Below are positions 15,688 to 25,345 of a DNA stretch of 32,081 bases, one piece after another; position 1 is the stretch's first letter, and the number at the start of each line of letters is the position of its first letter. The DNA comes from an uncultured Hyphomicrobium sp. (GTDB lineage Bacteria > Pseudomonadota > Alphaproteobacteria > Rhizobiales > Hyphomicrobiaceae), in NCBI RefSeq assembly GCF_902826555.1, contig NZ_CADEFI010000013.1, positions 50,241 through 82,321 of the forward strand. The letters are read 5' to 3'. A program made the translations under genes and the position numbers. Below the pieces are notes generated by a model. It saw nothing but the letters and a program-made list of their open reading frames with translations. It made no database searches and was not told the origin of the DNA.

Positions 15688-16494
15688 ATGAGCGAGATCC
15701 GGATCGCCGTGACGGGAGCCGCTGGCCGCATGGGCCGCGAGCTCATCCGCGTGATCTCGACCACCTCCGGATGTGTGCTGAGCGGTGGCACCGAAGCCCC
15801 CGGCTCGCCTCATGTCGGCGCTGACCTCGGCACCCTGGCCGGACTCCCGCCGCTCGGCTTGGCCGTGACCACCGATCCCCTCGAGCTCGTGGTCGGAAGC
15901 GACGCCGTCATCGACTTCACGGCACCGGCTCCGACCGTCGAGATGGCCGGCCTCGCTGCCAATGCGCGCATCGTCCATGTCATCGGCACCACGGGCCTCG
16001 GCGAAAGCGATGACGCCGCAATAAAAGCTGCAGCCCGCCACGCTACCGTCATCAAGGCGGGCAACATGAGCCTCGGCGTCAACCTGCTGACCGCCGTCAC
16101 GCGGCGCATCGCCGAAGCGCTCGATGCGGACTTCGACATCGAGATCATCGAGATGCATCATCGTCAGAAGGTCGACGCACCGTCAGGCACGGCGCTGATG
16201 CTCGGTGCCGCGGCAGCCGAAGGGCGGGGGATCGATCTCAAAACCAACAGCGTGAAAGCAAGAGACGGGCACACCGGCGCGCGCCGGCGGGGCGATATCG
16301 GCTTCGCAACGCTGCGCGGCGGCACCGTGGTCGGCGATCACACCGTGGTCTTCGCAGGCGAAGGCGAGCGCATCGAGATTACCCACCGCGCCGCCGACCG
16401 AAGCATTTTCGCACGCGGCGCCGTCAAGGCCGCGCTCTGGGGCCAGGGCAAGGGTCCGGGCCTTTTCAACATGATCGATGTACTAGGGCTGTAG
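15688..16494 (+). CDS. dapB: 4-hydroxy-tetrahydrodipicolinate reductase
   Basis: DapB catalyses the NAD(P)H-dependent reduction in lysine/diaminopimelate synthesis. From ATG 15688 it has 268 residues, the usual length. Visible are the nucleotide-binding GAAGRMG (10-16), [19 protein letters not shown] and the catalytic segment [19 protein letters not shown] with the HH pair and Lys. [20 protein letters not shown] completes the tetramerisation domain. The frame is open to 15601, but TGAGGA 6 nt before 15688 and family length fix the start. gpmA begins 36 nt later, so the two are probably one operon. Confidence 0.96.
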   Translation: MSEIRIAVTGAAGRMGRELIRVISTTSGCVLSGGTEAPGSPHVGADLGTLAGLPPLGLAVTTDPLELVVGSDAVIDFTAPAPTVEMAGLAANARIVHVIGTTGLGESDDAAIKAAARHATVIKAGNMSLGVNLLTAVTRRIAEALDADFDIEIIEMHHRQKVDAPSGTALMLGAAAAEGRGIDLKTNSVKARDGHTGARRRGDIGFATLRGGTVVGDHTVVFAGEGERIEITHRAADRSIFARGAVKAALWGQGKGPGLFNMIDVLGL

Positions 16495-16530
16495 ATGTCG
16501 ACATTGCAAAGAACGAAACGGATTGAAGCC

Positions 16531-17178
16531 ATGACGAACCGCTTAGTGCTCGTGCGCCATGGCGAAAGCGAATGGAACAAGAAGAATATCTTCACCGGCA
16601 TTCGCAATCCGGATCTGACTGACAAGGGCCTGATCGAAGCTGTTTGGGCGGGCCGTGTGCTGAAGGGTGAAGGACTGCATTTCGACGTCGCCTTCACGAG
16701 CAAGCTGAAGCGCGCCCAGCACACGCTCGACATCATCCTCGGCGAGATCGGCGGCGACATCCCCGAGGTGATCGAGGATCCCGCCCTGAATGAGCGCGAC
16801 TATGGTGAGCTCTCCGGCCTCAACAAGGATCAGGCCCGCGAGCGTTGGGGCGAGGAGCAGGTCCTGTCCTGGCGCCGCAGCTACGATGAACCGCCGCCGG
16901 GCGGCGAAAGCCTGAAGGACACCGCCGCGCGCGTTCAGCCCTACTACCTTGAACACATCTGGCCCCACGTCGCAGCCGGCAAGAACGTCATCGTTTCCGC
17001 GCACGGCAATTCGCTCCGCGCCCTCATCATGTTTCTCGAAAAGCTCTCGCCGCAGGAGATCCTCGATCGCGAGCTAGCGACGGCCGCACCCCAGGTCTAC
17101 CGCCTGTCCCATACGGGCGACGTGGCCGAGCATCGGGAGCTTGTCCGCTCGGAGGGTCGCGACAGTGGTCTGGGATGA
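16531..17178 (+). CDS. gpmA: 2,3-bisphosphoglycerate-dependent phosphoglycerate mutase
   Basis: GpmA interconverts 3- and 2-phosphoglycerate in glycolysis and gluconeogenesis. The 215-residue protein starts [20 protein letters not shown] with the phosphohistidine motif RHGESEWN. It has [32 protein letters not shown] and the second catalytic His in [11 protein letters not shown]. It is the shorter alphaproteobacterial form. ATG 16531 is preferred, although an in-frame ATG directly after the dapB stop (16495) would add 12 residues. Its last 14 bases overlap the start of the DUF4337-like gene. Confidence 0.95.
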   Translation: MTNRLVLVRHGESEWNKKNIFTGIRNPDLTDKGLIEAVWAGRVLKGEGLHFDVAFTSKLKRAQHTLDIILGEIGGDIPEVIEDPALNERDYGELSGLNKDQARERWGEEQVLSWRRSYDEPPPGGESLKDTAARVQPYYLEHIWPHVAAGKNVIVSAHGNSLRALIMFLEKLSPQEILDRELATAAPQVYRLSHTGDVAEHRELVRSEGRDSGLG

Positions 17179-17761
17179 GCTCGCGCGCGAGGCCGACGAC
17201 GAGAACCAGCGCGACCGCGACCGCTGGATCGGCGTCTACATCGGCGTTCTGGCGGTGATCCTCGCCATCTGCTCGATGGGCGGCGGCAATGCCTCCAAGG
17301 AGGCCACTCTCAAGAACATAGAAGCCGCCAACATCTGGAGCTTTTTCCAGGCCAAGAACATGCGCCGCCACGTGTTGCGGCTCCAGGTCGATCAGCTCGA
17401 GATCGCCAAAACCGCCAATCCGGCTCTATCGCCCGAAGCGCGGGGCCTTATCGATGCGAAGATCGCCGACTACAAGAAGCTGGACGCAGAGTTCACCTCG
17501 AATCCCAAATCGAACGAGGGTCTCGACGAATTGTTCGTCCGCGGCAAGGCGCTTGAGGCCGAGCGCGACACCGCCATGCGCCAGGATCCATACTTCGACT
17601 ACGGCGAGGCACTCTTGCAGATCGCCATCGTGCTGGGCGGCGTTGCCATCATCTCCGGCGGCTCGACGCTCATCACGGCAAGCGCGGTGATGGGCGTGCT
17701 CGGCACCCTGTTCACCCTCAACGGATTCTCCCTGCTCCTCGACATCCCCTTCATCGGTTAA
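17165..17761 (+). CDS. DUF4337-like membrane protein
   Basis: The 198-residue protein has one N-terminal membrane helix ([18 protein letters not shown]) and two hydrophobic C-terminal segments ([20 protein letters not shown] and [20 protein letters not shown]). Between them is a charged helical domain of about 110 residues. The segment [20 protein letters not shown] followed by [10 protein letters not shown] is the DUF4337 signature as I recall it. The start is GTG 17165, with GGAGGG at 17151-17156, inside the 3' end of gpmA (14-nt overlap). It is likely co-translated with gpmA. Function is unknown. Confidence 0.8.
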   Translation: MVWDELAREADDENQRDRDRWIGVYIGVLAVILAICSMGGGNASKEATLKNIEAANIWSFFQAKNMRRHVLRLQVDQLEIAKTANPALSPEARGLIDAKIADYKKLDAEFTSNPKSNEGLDELFVRGKALEAERDTAMRQDPYFDYGEALLQIAIVLGGVAIISGGSTLITASAVMGVLGTLFTLNGFSLLLDIPFIG

Positions 17762-17838
17762 CGGCCTTGCGCCTTGTCGCTGGACCGTGGACGCGCTAGG
17801 ACCGCGCCACAAAAGCTTTTTGACGGAACCCCTTCATC

Positions 17839-18954
17839 ATGACGACCCACAAGCTGCTCCTTCTCCCCGGCGACGGCATCGGCATCGAAACCATGGCCGA
17901 GGTCGAGCGCCTAATCGCCTTCTTCAACAAGAAGAGCAGCAAGAACAAATTCGAGACCGAAAGCGACCTCGTCGGCGGATCGGCTTACGACAAGCATGGC
18001 GTCGCCGTCACCGACACGTGCGTCGCCAAGGCCAAGGCCTCCGACGCGGTGATCTTCGGTGCCGTCGGCGGCCCCCAGTGGGACAAGGTCCCCTATGCCG
18101 TGCGCCCTGAAGCGGGCTTGCTGCGCCTGCGCAAGGATCTCGATCTCTTCGCCAACCTGCGCCCGGCCATCTGCTATCCCGCACTCGCCGATGCATCCTC
18201 CCTCAAGCGCGAGCTGGTCGAGGGCCTCGACATCATGATCGTGCGCGAGCTCACCGGCGGCGTCTACTTCGGCGAGCCCAAGGAGATCGTCACCCTCGAG
18301 GACGGACAGAAGCGCGCCGTCGATACCCAGCTCTACACCACGCGCGAAATCGAGCGCATCGCCAAGGTGGCATTCGACCTCGCACGCAAGCGCAGCAACA
18401 AGGTCCACTCCGCCGAGAAGCGCAACGTCATGAAAACCGGCGTGTTGTGGAACGAGGTCGTCACCGCGACACATAAATCCTACGCGCCGGACGTCGAGCT
18501 GCAGCATATCCTGGCCGACAACTGCGCCATGCAGCTCGTGCGCAACCCGAAGCAGTTCGACGTCATCGTCACCGACAATCTCTTCGGCGACGTGCTCTCC
18601 GATGAAGCCGCAATGGCCACCGGCTCGCTCGGCATGCTGCCCTCGGCTTCCCTCGGCGCCGCCGACGAAAAGACGGGCAAGCGCATGGCCCTCTATGAAC
18701 CCGTGCATGGATCCGCGCCCGACATCGCCGGCAAGGGGCTCGCCAACCCGATTGCCACTATTGCCAGCTTCGGCATGGCATTGCGCTATTCCTGCGCCAT
18801 GACCGCGGAAGCGGACCTCATCGACAAGGCCATCGCCGGCGTGCTGGCCGACGGGCTTCGCACCGGTGACATCATGCAGCCCGGAATGCAGAAGGTCGGC
18901 ACCAGCGAGATGGGCAGCGCCATCCTCGCCAAGCTCGAAAACCTTGCGGCATAG
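17839..18954 (+). CDS. leuB: 3-isopropylmalate dehydrogenase
   Basis: LeuB oxidatively decarboxylates 3-isopropylmalate in leucine synthesis, using NAD+ and a divalent metal. The 371-residue protein has the N-terminal [42 protein letters not shown] and the [11 protein letters not shown] active-site loop. [30 protein letters not shown] and the NAD-site [18 protein letters not shown] are also present. ATG 17839 matches the family start. It stands alone, with no leuC, leuD or leuA here, which is normal for many alphaproteobacteria. Confidence 0.97.
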   Translation: MTTHKLLLLPGDGIGIETMAEVERLIAFFNKKSSKNKFETESDLVGGSAYDKHGVAVTDTCVAKAKASDAVIFGAVGGPQWDKVPYAVRPEAGLLRLRKDLDLFANLRPAICYPALADASSLKRELVEGLDIMIVRELTGGVYFGEPKEIVTLEDGQKRAVDTQLYTTREIERIAKVAFDLARKRSNKVHSAEKRNVMKTGVLWNEVVTATHKSYAPDVELQHILADNCAMQLVRNPKQFDVIVTDNLFGDVLSDEAAMATGSLGMLPSASLGAADEKTGKRMALYEPVHGSAPDIAGKGLANPIATIASFGMALRYSCAMTAEADLIDKAIAGVLADGLRTGDIMQPGMQKVGTSEMGSAILAKLENLAA

Positions 18955-18959
18955 CCACG

Positions 18960-18989
18960 AAAAAGGCGGCCCTCGAACGAGAGCCGCCT
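18960..18989 (-). terminator. Rho-independent terminator of the small secreted-protein gene
   Basis: The stem AGGCGGC (18964-18970) pairs with GCCGCCT (18983-18989), extended inward by CTC/GAG after one mismatch. On the minus strand it is followed by T5 (18960-18964). leuB ends just to the left; its own transcript would meet the hairpin without a T-run. Confidence 0.75.
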
Positions 18990-19020
18990 GAACGCGCGCG
19001 AAATGGAATAAGCGACCGGC

Positions 19021-19275
19021 TTAGTCCTTCGTGATGCTGAACACCTTGAAGTCCTTCTCGAGGCGGAAGTCGTACTGGCCCTGCTTGCACTTCACGTCCT
19101 CGGCCTCGTACACGCCCGTGCCCTCGCTCTCCTTCTCGTAGCTGCCGCCCTCGCAGCCCCAGGCCGCAACGGCCTCCTTGATCTTCGCTGCCTCGTCATC
19201 GGTCGGCTTGTCGTCCGCGAGGGCCGCGCTCGAACAGAAAGCAAGAGCGGCAGCGACAGCGAGCATGCGCTTCAT
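19021..19275 (-). CDS. Small secreted hypothetical protein, possibly PepSY-like
   Basis: The 84-residue product has a signal peptide (MKRMLAVAAALAFCSSAALA, cleavage before DDKPTDD). The mature part is about 64 residues and acidic, with two Cys. KIKEAVAAWGCEGG, YEAEDVKC and QYDFRLEKDFKVFSITKD suggest a single helix followed by a beta-hairpin, reminiscent of a PepSY-type domain, though the match is weak. AAAGGAG sits at good distance before ATG 19275. It has its own terminator and a repeat-rich upstream region, so it is probably a single-gene unit. Confidence 0.75.
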   Translation of the reverse strand: MKRMLAVAAALAFCSSAALADDKPTDDEAAKIKEAVAAWGCEGGSYEKESEGTGVYEAEDVKCKQGQYDFRLEKDFKVFSITKD

Positions 19276-19302
19276 CGGTCAATCTCCTTTGGAATGGTAA
19301 AA

Positions 19303-19477
19303 TCGGGAACCATTCCCTATTTCATTGCTGCATCGCACCACGTCTACGGGACTTTTTCCCGATTTGGACCGGGAGCGCGCAAGTCTCTCCGATTGCAGGG
19401 ATTTTTCTTGCTCTTTCCCGACTCTAAGGAGTGGATATAACCTCACAGCGAGGGGAAAACGGGAAAACATTTCCCGA
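19303..19477. repeat. Cluster of TTTCCCGA/TCGGGAAA motifs upstream of the small secreted gene
   Basis: TTTCCCGA occurs at 19355-19362, 19414-19421 and 19470-19477. The inverted form occurs at 19460-19466 (CGGGAAA), and TCGGGAAC at 19303-19310. The last two form a perfect palindrome, CGGGAAA-ACA-TTTCCCG (19460-19476). The three direct copies are 59 and 56 bp apart. These could be operator sites for a regulator of the gene at 19275. Confidence 0.5.
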
Positions 19478-19500
19478 CCGGCACGGGCTCTGCCTAAAAA

Positions 19501-20511
19501 TTAGAGTTTCCGCAGTGCAACCGTGCTGACGCTGTGATCCTTCTCCTTGCGCAGGATGAGTCGTGCCCGCGGCCGCGTCGGCAGGATGTTGTCCGTGAGG
19601 TTCTTGAGGTTGATCGTGCGCCAGATTTCGAGCGCGCGCGCCACCGCATTACCGTGCGTGAGCGTGATGTAGCGGTGGAAGAACGACGCTGGATCGCGGA
19701 ACGCGGTGCTTCTGAGACGCATGAAGCGTTCCACGTACCAAGCTTCGATCACCGCCGGATCCGCGTCGATGAAGATCGAGAAGTCGATGAAGTCGGAAAC
19801 GAACGGCCCCGCATCGCCGCCCTTGTGCGCGGCGGCCGGCTGCAGCACGTTGAGGCCTTCAACGATCAGAATATCCGGATGCGCGATCGCGGTCTTCTGA
19901 CCCGACAGGATGTCGTAGTGGAAGTGCGAATAGATCGGCGCCTCCACGTTTCCTTTTCCGCTTTTCACGTCGGCGAGAAAGTTCAGGAGCCGCGCCGTAT
20001 CGAAGCTTTCGGGGAAGCCCTTGCGCTCCATCAAGCCCCGCGCTTCGAGTTCGCGGTTGGGATAGAGAAAACCGTCGGTCGTGATGAGATCGACGCGCGG
20101 ATGGTCCGGCCACCGCGCGAGCAGCGCCTTGAGCACGCGCGCCGTGGTACTCTTTCCGACCGCCACCGAGCCTGCCACGCCGATGATAAAGGGCACTTTG
20201 CAATCGGTGCGTCCAAGAAACGTCGAGCTGACGGCATGCAGCTTCTGCGCGGCGGCAACGTAGAGATTGAGCAAGCGCGACAGCGGCAGGTAGATCGTCT
20301 CGACCTCTTCCATCGACAGCTCGTCGATGATGCCCGACAGCACTTCGAGCTCTTGCGGCTCGAGCGTCATGGGCGTATCGGCGCGCAGCTTGGCCCACTG
20401 CTCGCGGCTGAAAGTACGGTAGAGCGAGAACTGAATCTCCGGCGATTGCTCGCCGACCAGCTCGAGATGCGGAGCCTCCCGCGTCGTCGCAGCCTTGTCC
20501 CGTAATCTCAT
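19501..20511 (-). CDS. coaA: Pantothenate kinase (type I)
   Basis: CoaA phosphorylates pantothenate, the first step of coenzyme A synthesis. The 336-residue protein has the type-I P-loop GSVAVGKST (114-122), [32 protein letters not shown] and [11 protein letters not shown]. It also carries [12 protein letters not shown] and the C-terminal [23 protein letters not shown] 20511 fits the family. It lies 51 nt downstream of hisE on the same strand, the usual alphaproteobacterial hisE-coaA pair, and probably shares its transcript. Confidence 0.96.
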   Translation of the reverse strand: MRLRDKAATTREAPHLELVGEQSPEIQFSLYRTFSREQWAKLRADTPMTLEPQELEVLSGIIDELSMEEVETIYLPLSRLLNLYVAAAQKLHAVSSTFLGRTDCKVPFIIGVAGSVAVGKSTTARVLKALLARWPDHPRVDLITTDGFLYPNRELEARGLMERKGFPESFDTARLLNFLADVKSGKGNVEAPIYSHFHYDILSGQKTAIAHPDILIVEGLNVLQPAAAHKGGDAGPFVSDFIDFSIFIDADPAVIEAWYVERFMRLRSTAFRDPASFFHRYITLTHGNAVARALEIWRTINLKNLTDNILPTRPRARLILRKEKDHSVSTVALRKL

Positions 20512-20562
20512 GGGCGGTTCACCTGGAAGCCTTGGCGGCTTCTCTAACGCCAGATCGAAGAC

Positions 20563-20883
20563 CTAAGACCCGCGGGCAGCCTTCTCGGCCAGACCCGACT
20601 GTCCCGAGCGGCTCTCCAGCACGGCGAGCACATCGTCCAATGCGACGCCGCGCGCTTCGAGCAACACCAGGAGATGATAGAGCAAATCCGCGGCTTCCGC
20701 ACGCAGCGCGTCGTCGTCCTGGTTGACGCCGGCGATCACCGTCTCGACCGCCTCCTCGCCGAGCTTCTTCGCGCACCGCTCAGGACCGGCATCGAGAAGC
20801 TGGCGCGTATAGGACTTGTCGGCCGCCTCCGTGCGCCGGGCCCGGATTGTCACGGCTAGCCGCGATAGAACGTCGTTGCTCAT
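20563..20883 (-). CDS. hisE: Phosphoribosyl-ATP pyrophosphatase
   Basis: HisE hydrolyses phosphoribosyl-ATP to phosphoribosyl-AMP, the second step of histidine synthesis. The 106-residue all-helical MazG-fold protein has SYTRQLLDAGPERCAKKLGE and EAVETVIAG, with the metal-binding Glu residues in EEAVE. EAADLLYHLLVLLEARGV follows. AAGGGC precedes ATG 20883. In Rhizobiales it normally follows hisF at the end of the hisBHAF cluster. Here parB lies upstream instead and no other his gene is in the window. Confidence 0.95.
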   Translation of the reverse strand: MSNDVLSRLAVTIRARRTEAADKSYTRQLLDAGPERCAKKLGEEAVETVIAGVNQDDDALRAEAADLLYHLLVLLEARGVALDDVLAVLESRSGQSGLAEKAARGS

Positions 20884-21037
20884 GGTCGGCCCTTCGAAAC
20901 GAAACCCGTTTCATCTCTCGGATTGAATGAGAGGCCGAAGCGACCACGACATCGCCCCGGCAACGGGCTCTTGGCCTTAGGCGTCGCGCCGGGCCGTGTC
21001 CAGCGCGCAGCGATCCGCACCCTTAACGGACCTCGCC

Positions 21038-21943
21038 TCAGCCGCCGCTGGAACCCGTCAAGCGCAGCCGGATATAGTCGAGCTGATCGAAATTGCCGTA
21101 CTTGATGATCAGGTTGCCGCTTTCGCCGGAACCACGCTTCACCTCGACCTTCAGGCCCAGCGTGTCTGCGAGCTCCTTCTCGAAAGCCTTGGTATCGGGA
21201 TCCTTCTCACGGAGCTTGCGCGCCCCGCCCGTTGCGCCGGCGATCCCGATCGGGCCTGCGCCTGATCCCGATTGAGCCAGCGCCTCCGCCTCGCGCACGT
21301 TGAGGTTCTGCTCCAGGATCCGTTGCGCCAGCGTCTCCGCATCCTCGCGCCCGACCAGCGTCCGTGCATGGCCTGCGGTGAGCCGCCCGTCCTGCACATA
21401 GGCCTGCACTGCCTCCGGCAGCTTGAGAAGCCGCAGCGTATTGGCCACGTGGCTGCGGCTCTTGCCGATGATCTCGGACACCTGCTCCTGGCTGTAGTCG
21501 AACCGCTCGATCAACTCGCGATAGCCATTGGCTTCTTCGATGGCGTTGAGATCCGCACGCTGGACGTTCTCGATAATGGCCAGCTCGAGGACTTCGCGGT
21601 CGCCAAGCTCGCGAATGATGACCGGCACCATGTGCATGCCGGCCTTCTGCGACGCGCGCCAGCGCCGCTCGCCCGCGACGATCTCGAACGCCTGCGCGTC
21701 CTCGGGATGCGGCCGCACGATGATCGGCTGCACGAGCCCCTTGGTGCGGATCGATTCCGCAAGCTCCGCCAGGTCCTGCTCCGCGAAATCCTTGCGCGGA
21801 TTGAAACGGCCGCTCCGCAACTGGGCCACAGGCAACAACCGCTGCTCGCCCTCGGCCGGAAGGCGCGGCTGGTTCTGCGGCGCCTCCCCGATCAGCGAAG
21901 CCAAACCCCGGCCGAGCCGGCTCTTGGGTAGCGGTGAGTTCAT
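21038..21943 (-). CDS. parB: Chromosome partitioning protein ParB
   Basis: ParB is the CTP-dependent DNA clamp that loads at parS and spreads to organise the origin region. The 301-residue protein has the N-terminal ParA-interacting segment LGRGLASLIGE (10-20). Its CTP-binding domain includes NPRKDF, the GERRWR motif (91-96) and ENVQRADLNAIEEA (125-138). A helix-turn-helix (EQVSEIIGKSRSHVANTLRL) and a C-terminal dimerisation domain follow. It starts 33 nt after the parA stop. Matching parS sites are at 23391 and 26019-26912. Confidence 0.97.
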   Translation of the reverse strand: MNSPLPKSRLGRGLASLIGEAPQNQPRLPAEGEQRLLPVAQLRSGRFNPRKDFAEQDLAELAESIRTKGLVQPIIVRPHPEDAQAFEIVAGERRWRASQKAGMHMVPVIIRELGDREVLELAIIENVQRADLNAIEEANGYRELIERFDYSQEQVSEIIGKSRSHVANTLRLLKLPEAVQAYVQDGRLTAGHARTLVGREDAETLAQRILEQNLNVREAEALAQSGSGAGPIGIAGATGGARKLREKDPDTKAFEKELADTLGLKVEVKRGSGESGNLIIKYGNFDQLDYIRLRLTGSSGG

Positions 21944-21952
21944 AGTAAGCCC

Positions 21953-21968
21953 TGTTTCACGTTAGTTT
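21953..21968. promoter_or_regulatory. parS-like half site between parA and parB
   Basis: The left ten bases TGTTTCACGT match the parS consensus TGTTTCACGTGAAACA exactly, but the right half (TAGTTT) is degenerate. It lies in the 33-nt parA-parB spacer, directly before the parB start. Confidence 0.4.
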
Positions 21969-21976
21969 GCAGTCTG

Positions 21977-22792
21977 TTATGCAGCTTTCGTCTGACGCTC
22001 GCGTTCGATGATTTCGGTCGCGAGTCGGATATAGGCCTGGCTACCCGCGCAGTCATAGTCGTAGAGCAGGATCGGCTTTCCGTGCGACGGCGCCTCCGCC
22101 ACGCGCGTGTTCCGCGGGATCACCGATTCGTAGACCTTGGGCCCGAAGAAAGCGCGTACTTCGTCCGCGACTTCGCGCGAGAGCGTCGTGCGGGCGTCGT
22201 GCATGGTGAGCACCACGCCTTGGATTTCGAGGCTCGGATTGAGCGTCGCCCGGATCTGGTCGATCGACTCCTTGAGCTGGGAAATGCCCTCGAGCGCGAA
22301 GAATTCGCACTGCACGGGCACCAGCACGGCGTCCGCCGCCGCCAGCGCATTGAGCGTCAGGATGTTGAGCGAAGGCGGACAGTCGATCAGGACATACTTG
22401 AAGGCCTGATCTGCCGCCTTGACCTGGGACTGGGCCGCCAGAGCCGCCACCGCATCCCTGAGCTTGTAGGCCCGGCTCGCCTCGCCCGAGAGATCGGATT
22501 CGAGGCCCACCAGGTCCTGGTTGGCCGGCACCACGAAGAGCCCCGGAATAGCCGTTGGCACCGCCACATCGAGCAAGCTCGAAGTCCCCATGACGGCGTC
22601 GTAGGACGTCCGCGTACGCGTTTCCGGAGGCACGCCGAGCCCCGTCGAAGCGTTACCCTGCGGATCGAGGTCGATAACGAGCACGCGTTCGCCGATCGCG
22701 GCCAGCGCCGTACCGAGATTGATTGCGGTCGTCGTTTTGCCGACTCCGCCCTTCTGATTGGCGATCGCCAGCGTCCTGAGCTTTGCTGTCAC
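21977..22792 (-). CDS. parA: Chromosome partitioning ATPase ParA
   Basis: ParA is the Walker-type ATPase that moves ParB-parS complexes over the nucleoid. The 271-residue protein has the deviant Walker A KGGVGKTT (14-21), LDPQGNASTG, YVLIDCPPSLNILTLNALAA and VQCEFFALEGISQL. The C-terminal part has VIPRNTRVAEAPSHGKPILL followed by YDYDCAGSQAY. The start is GTG 22792, 4 nt after the rsmG stop and preceded by GGAGGG, so it is translationally linked to rsmG in the mnmG-rsmG-parA-parB operon. Confidence 0.97.
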   Translation of the reverse strand: MTAKLRTLAIANQKGGVGKTTTAINLGTALAAIGERVLVIDLDPQGNASTGLGVPPETRTRTSYDAVMGTSSLLDVAVPTAIPGLFVVPANQDLVGLESDLSGEASRAYKLRDAVAALAAQSQVKAADQAFKYVLIDCPPSLNILTLNALAAADAVLVPVQCEFFALEGISQLKESIDQIRATLNPSLEIQGVVLTMHDARTTLSREVADEVRAFFGPKVYESVIPRNTRVAEAPSHGKPILLYDYDCAGSQAYIRLATEIIERERQTKAA

Positions 22793-22796
22793 GGGA

Positions 22797-23471
22797 CTAA
22801 CCCTCCGTCCTCGCAGCTAAATTTCGCACGATCACAATACGTGCCTCGTCGTCTGTCCGACTTGGGGCAAGCGACGCGTCGAATGCGAATCGCTCTTTCC
22901 CCTGGGCCACTTCTACCTCTGCTTCGCGACCCTTCGGAAACAGGGCCACGGTCTGGGGAGAAAAAAACGGCAAAACGAGCCCCAGGAGCTTCGGCAGAGG
23001 CGCCAACGCACGCGCGGTGATCACGTCTCTTATCTGAGAGTTAGCCTGAGTCGCCGCTTTTTCGCTCCGTTCTGCGCGAATCTCCACAGCAACCCCCGTT
23101 TTCCGGGCCACCTCCCCGAGAAAGGCCGCCTTCCGGGCGTCGCTCTCGACCAAGGCCATGCGGGCCTCGGGACGCCGTTCCGCCAGCATAATCGCGAGCA
23201 CAAGCCCGGGGAAACCGCCTCCGGATCCCAGGTCCAGCCAGCTTTTCCCTCCCTCGGGAGCAAAATCGAAAAGCTGAGCCGAATCCGCGAAGTGGCGGTG
23301 CCAGACCTGCTCCAGTGTGGAGGGCGCTACCAGGTTGACGGCCTTCTGCCAGGCCTTGAGCAGATCTTCGTAGATCTTGAGCCGGGCCAGCGTTTCACGT
23401 GAAACGCCAAAGGCTTCCCGAAACGCCTCCGGCGTATCGATGCGGCCCGGACGCTCCGAACCCGTTGTCAC
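22797..23471 (-). CDS. rsmG: 16S rRNA (guanine-N7) methyltransferase RsmG
   Basis: RsmG (GidB) uses SAM to methylate N7 of G527 in 16S rRNA. The 224-residue protein contains [20 protein letters not shown] and the SAM-binding loop [15 protein letters not shown] (79-93). The post-I motif is [11 protein letters not shown], followed by [17 protein letters not shown]. The start is GTG 23471, overlapping the mnmG TGA by 4 nt. Codons for V-S-R-E-T (residues 23-27) carry an embedded parS site (23391-23406), an arrangement known from other bacteria. Confidence 0.96.
   Translation of the reverse strand: MTTGSERPGRIDTPEAFREAFGVSRETLARLKIYEDLLKAWQKAVNLVAPSTLEQVWHRHFADSAQLFDFAPEGGKSWLDLGSGGGFPGLVLAIMLAERRPEARMALVESDARKAAFLGEVARKTGVAVEIRAERSEKAATQANSQIRDVITARALAPLPKLLGLVLPFFSPQTVALFPKGREAEVEVAQGKERFAFDASLAPSRTDDEARIVIVRNLAARTEG
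23391..23406. promoter_or_regulatory. parS site inside rsmG
   Basis: CGTTTCACGTGAAACG is a perfect 16-bp palindrome matching the parS consensus except at the two outermost bases. It is encoded within the rsmG reading frame as V-S-R-E-T. Confidence 0.93.
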
Positions 23472-25345
23472 GAGGCCTGTTTCCGGGGAGAAGGCATTTT
23501 TCTGACCGCGGCCAGGATCAACATCAGCGCCGCCGGAGTCATGCCTTCGATGCGCCCAGCCTGCGCCAGCGTCGCCGGCCTCTGCGCCACGAGCTTCTGA
23601 CGAAGCTCCGTTTTGAGGCCGGATAGAGTTGCATAGTCAAAATCGCTCGGAACCTCGACCGCTTCGTCCCGCTTGAGCGCAGCAACGTCGACATCCTGAC
23701 GCTTCACGTACGACTCGTAGCGAGCGTCGATTTCGATTTGAGCCGCGATCGCGGGATCGACCGTTGAAAGCTCAGGCCAGATCTGAACCAGACGCGCGAA
23801 GTCTATGCTTGTATATGACAGAATCTCGTACGCTGTTCTGCGCCGTCCATCCTTGTTGATTTCGATTCCGTTTCGTTCCGCTTCTGTCGGTGTGAGCGTT
23901 TTTTGAGAAAGGACTTTAGCAAGAGATAGCAACGCATTGTTTTTATTAGAAAACGAGCGTGAACGAACCGGGCTCACACACCCGATGTTCTCACCCAGAC
24001 ACGTGAGCCGCTGATCGGCGTTATCTGCCCGCAAACGCAAACGAAACTCCGCACGCGAGGTGAACATGCGATAGGGCTCGGTGACCCCGCGCGTCACCAG
24101 ATCGTCGATCATGACGCCGAGATAGGCCTCGGCACGCGAGACGACGAACGATTTGGCGCGGCCGCCAGCCGCCAGCGCCGCATTGATCCCCGCCGCGATG
24201 CCCTGCGCGCCGGCCTCCTCATAACCCGTCGTGCCGTTGATCTGCCCGGCAAGGAACAAACCCTTGAGCCGTTTCGTCTCCAGAGTCGGCAAGAGTTCGC
24301 GCGGATCGACATAGTCGTATTCGATCGCATAGCCCGGCCGCTTGATGACGACCTTTTCGAGCCCCGGCAGCGTTTTCAAAAACGCGTCCTGCACCTCCGG
24401 CGGCAAGGATGTGGAGACGCCGTTCGGATAGACGGTGTCGTCGTCGAGTCCTTCGGGCTCGAGAAACACCTGGTGCGCGCTGCGATCGGCGAACCGCACC
24501 ACCTTGTCCTCGATGGACGGGCAATAACGCGGCCCCCGCGACTCGATCTGGCCCGAATACATCGGCGAGCGCGCGAGATTGGCGCGAATGATGTCGTGCG
24601 TCGCGGCGTTGGTCGACGTGATCGCGCACGTGACCTGCGGGTTGGTGATCCTCTCCGTCAAAAACGAGAACGGCACTGGATCCTCGTCGGCTGCCTGTTG
24701 CGGAAGCCCGTCCCAATCGATGGAGCTCCGGGCGAGCCGCGCCGGCGTACCCGTCTTGAGACGCCCCATCCTGAGCCCGAGCCCGTAAAGCCGCTCGGAC
24801 AGCTTGAGCGCGGGCGCATCGCCGACCCTGCCAGCCGCGTGAGTCTGATCACCTAAGTGAATGAGACCATTGAGAAAAGTACCAGTGGTCAAAACCACGG
24901 ATCCAGCCCGGATCGTCTCTCCCTTTTGCGTGATCACGCCACCGACCACGTCATCCGCCACGATCAGATCTTCGACCGCGCCCTCGAGCACTGTGAGCCC
25001 TCGGGTCTCGCGGATCGCCTGCTGCATGGCCTTGCGGTAGAGCGCCCGGTCGGCCTGCGCGCGCGGCCCCTGCACGGCCGGACCCTTCGACCGGTTCAAA
25101 AGCCGGAACTGGATGCCCGCCGCATCGGCAACGCGCCCCATGAGCCCGTCCAGCGCATCGATCTCGCGCACGAGATGGCCCTTGCCGAGCCCGCCGATGG
25201 CCGGATTGCAGCTCATCTCGCCGATGGTCTCGAAGCGGTGCGTAACGAGCGCAACCGACGCGCCCATGCGTGCGGCGGCCGCGGCCGCCTCCACGCCCGC
25301 GTGGCCGCCACCGACCACGATCACATCGAATATCTGCTCCGCCAT
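23468..25345 (-). CDS. mnmG: tRNA uridine-5-carboxymethylaminomethyl modification enzyme MnmG
   Basis: MnmG (GidA) is an FAD enzyme that acts with MnmE (26954-28291) to install cmnm5/nm5 groups on wobble U34 of certain tRNAs. The 625-residue protein begins with the FAD motif [20 protein letters not shown]. It has [20 protein letters not shown], the catalytic-region [33 protein letters not shown] and [20 protein letters not shown]. The C-terminal helical domain is complete ([16 protein letters not shown]). ATG 25345 is preceded by GAGAGAG. It is the first gene of the mnmG-rsmG-parA-parB run. Confidence 0.97.
   Translation of the reverse strand: MAEQIFDVIVVGGGHAGVEAAAAAARMGASVALVTHRFETIGEMSCNPAIGGLGKGHLVREIDALDGLMGRVADAAGIQFRLLNRSKGPAVQGPRAQADRALYRKAMQQAIRETRGLTVLEGAVEDLIVADDVVGGVITQKGETIRAGSVVLTTGTFLNGLIHLGDQTHAAGRVGDAPALKLSERLYGLGLRMGRLKTGTPARLARSSIDWDGLPQQAADEDPVPFSFLTERITNPQVTCAITSTNAATHDIIRANLARSPMYSGQIESRGPRYCPSIEDKVVRFADRSAHQVFLEPEGLDDDTVYPNGVSTSLPPEVQDAFLKTLPGLEKVVIKRPGYAIEYDYVDPRELLPTLETKRLKGLFLAGQINGTTGYEEAGAQGIAAGINAALAAGGRAKSFVVSRAEAYLGVMIDDLVTRGVTEPYRMFTSRAEFRLRLRADNADQRLTCLGENIGCVSPVRSRSFSNKNNALLSLAKVLSQKTLTPTEAERNGIEINKDGRRRTAYEILSYTSIDFARLVQIWPELSTVDPAIAAQIEIDARYESYVKRQDVDVAALKRDEAVEVPSDFDYATLSGLKTELRQKLVAQRPATLAQAGRIEGMTPAALMLILAAVRKMPSPRKQAS

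Noticed and set aside
19279-19470. 63-codon minus-strand ORF upstream of the small secreted gene
   Set aside because: No ribosome binding site, Arg/Ser-rich composition, and it coincides with the TTTCCCGA repeat cluster, so it looks non-coding.
20896-20912. GAAACG/CGTTTC inverted repeat before hisE
   Set aside because: Six-base arms with a 5-nt loop, no T-run and no CACGTG core. Not convincing as terminator, parS or operator.
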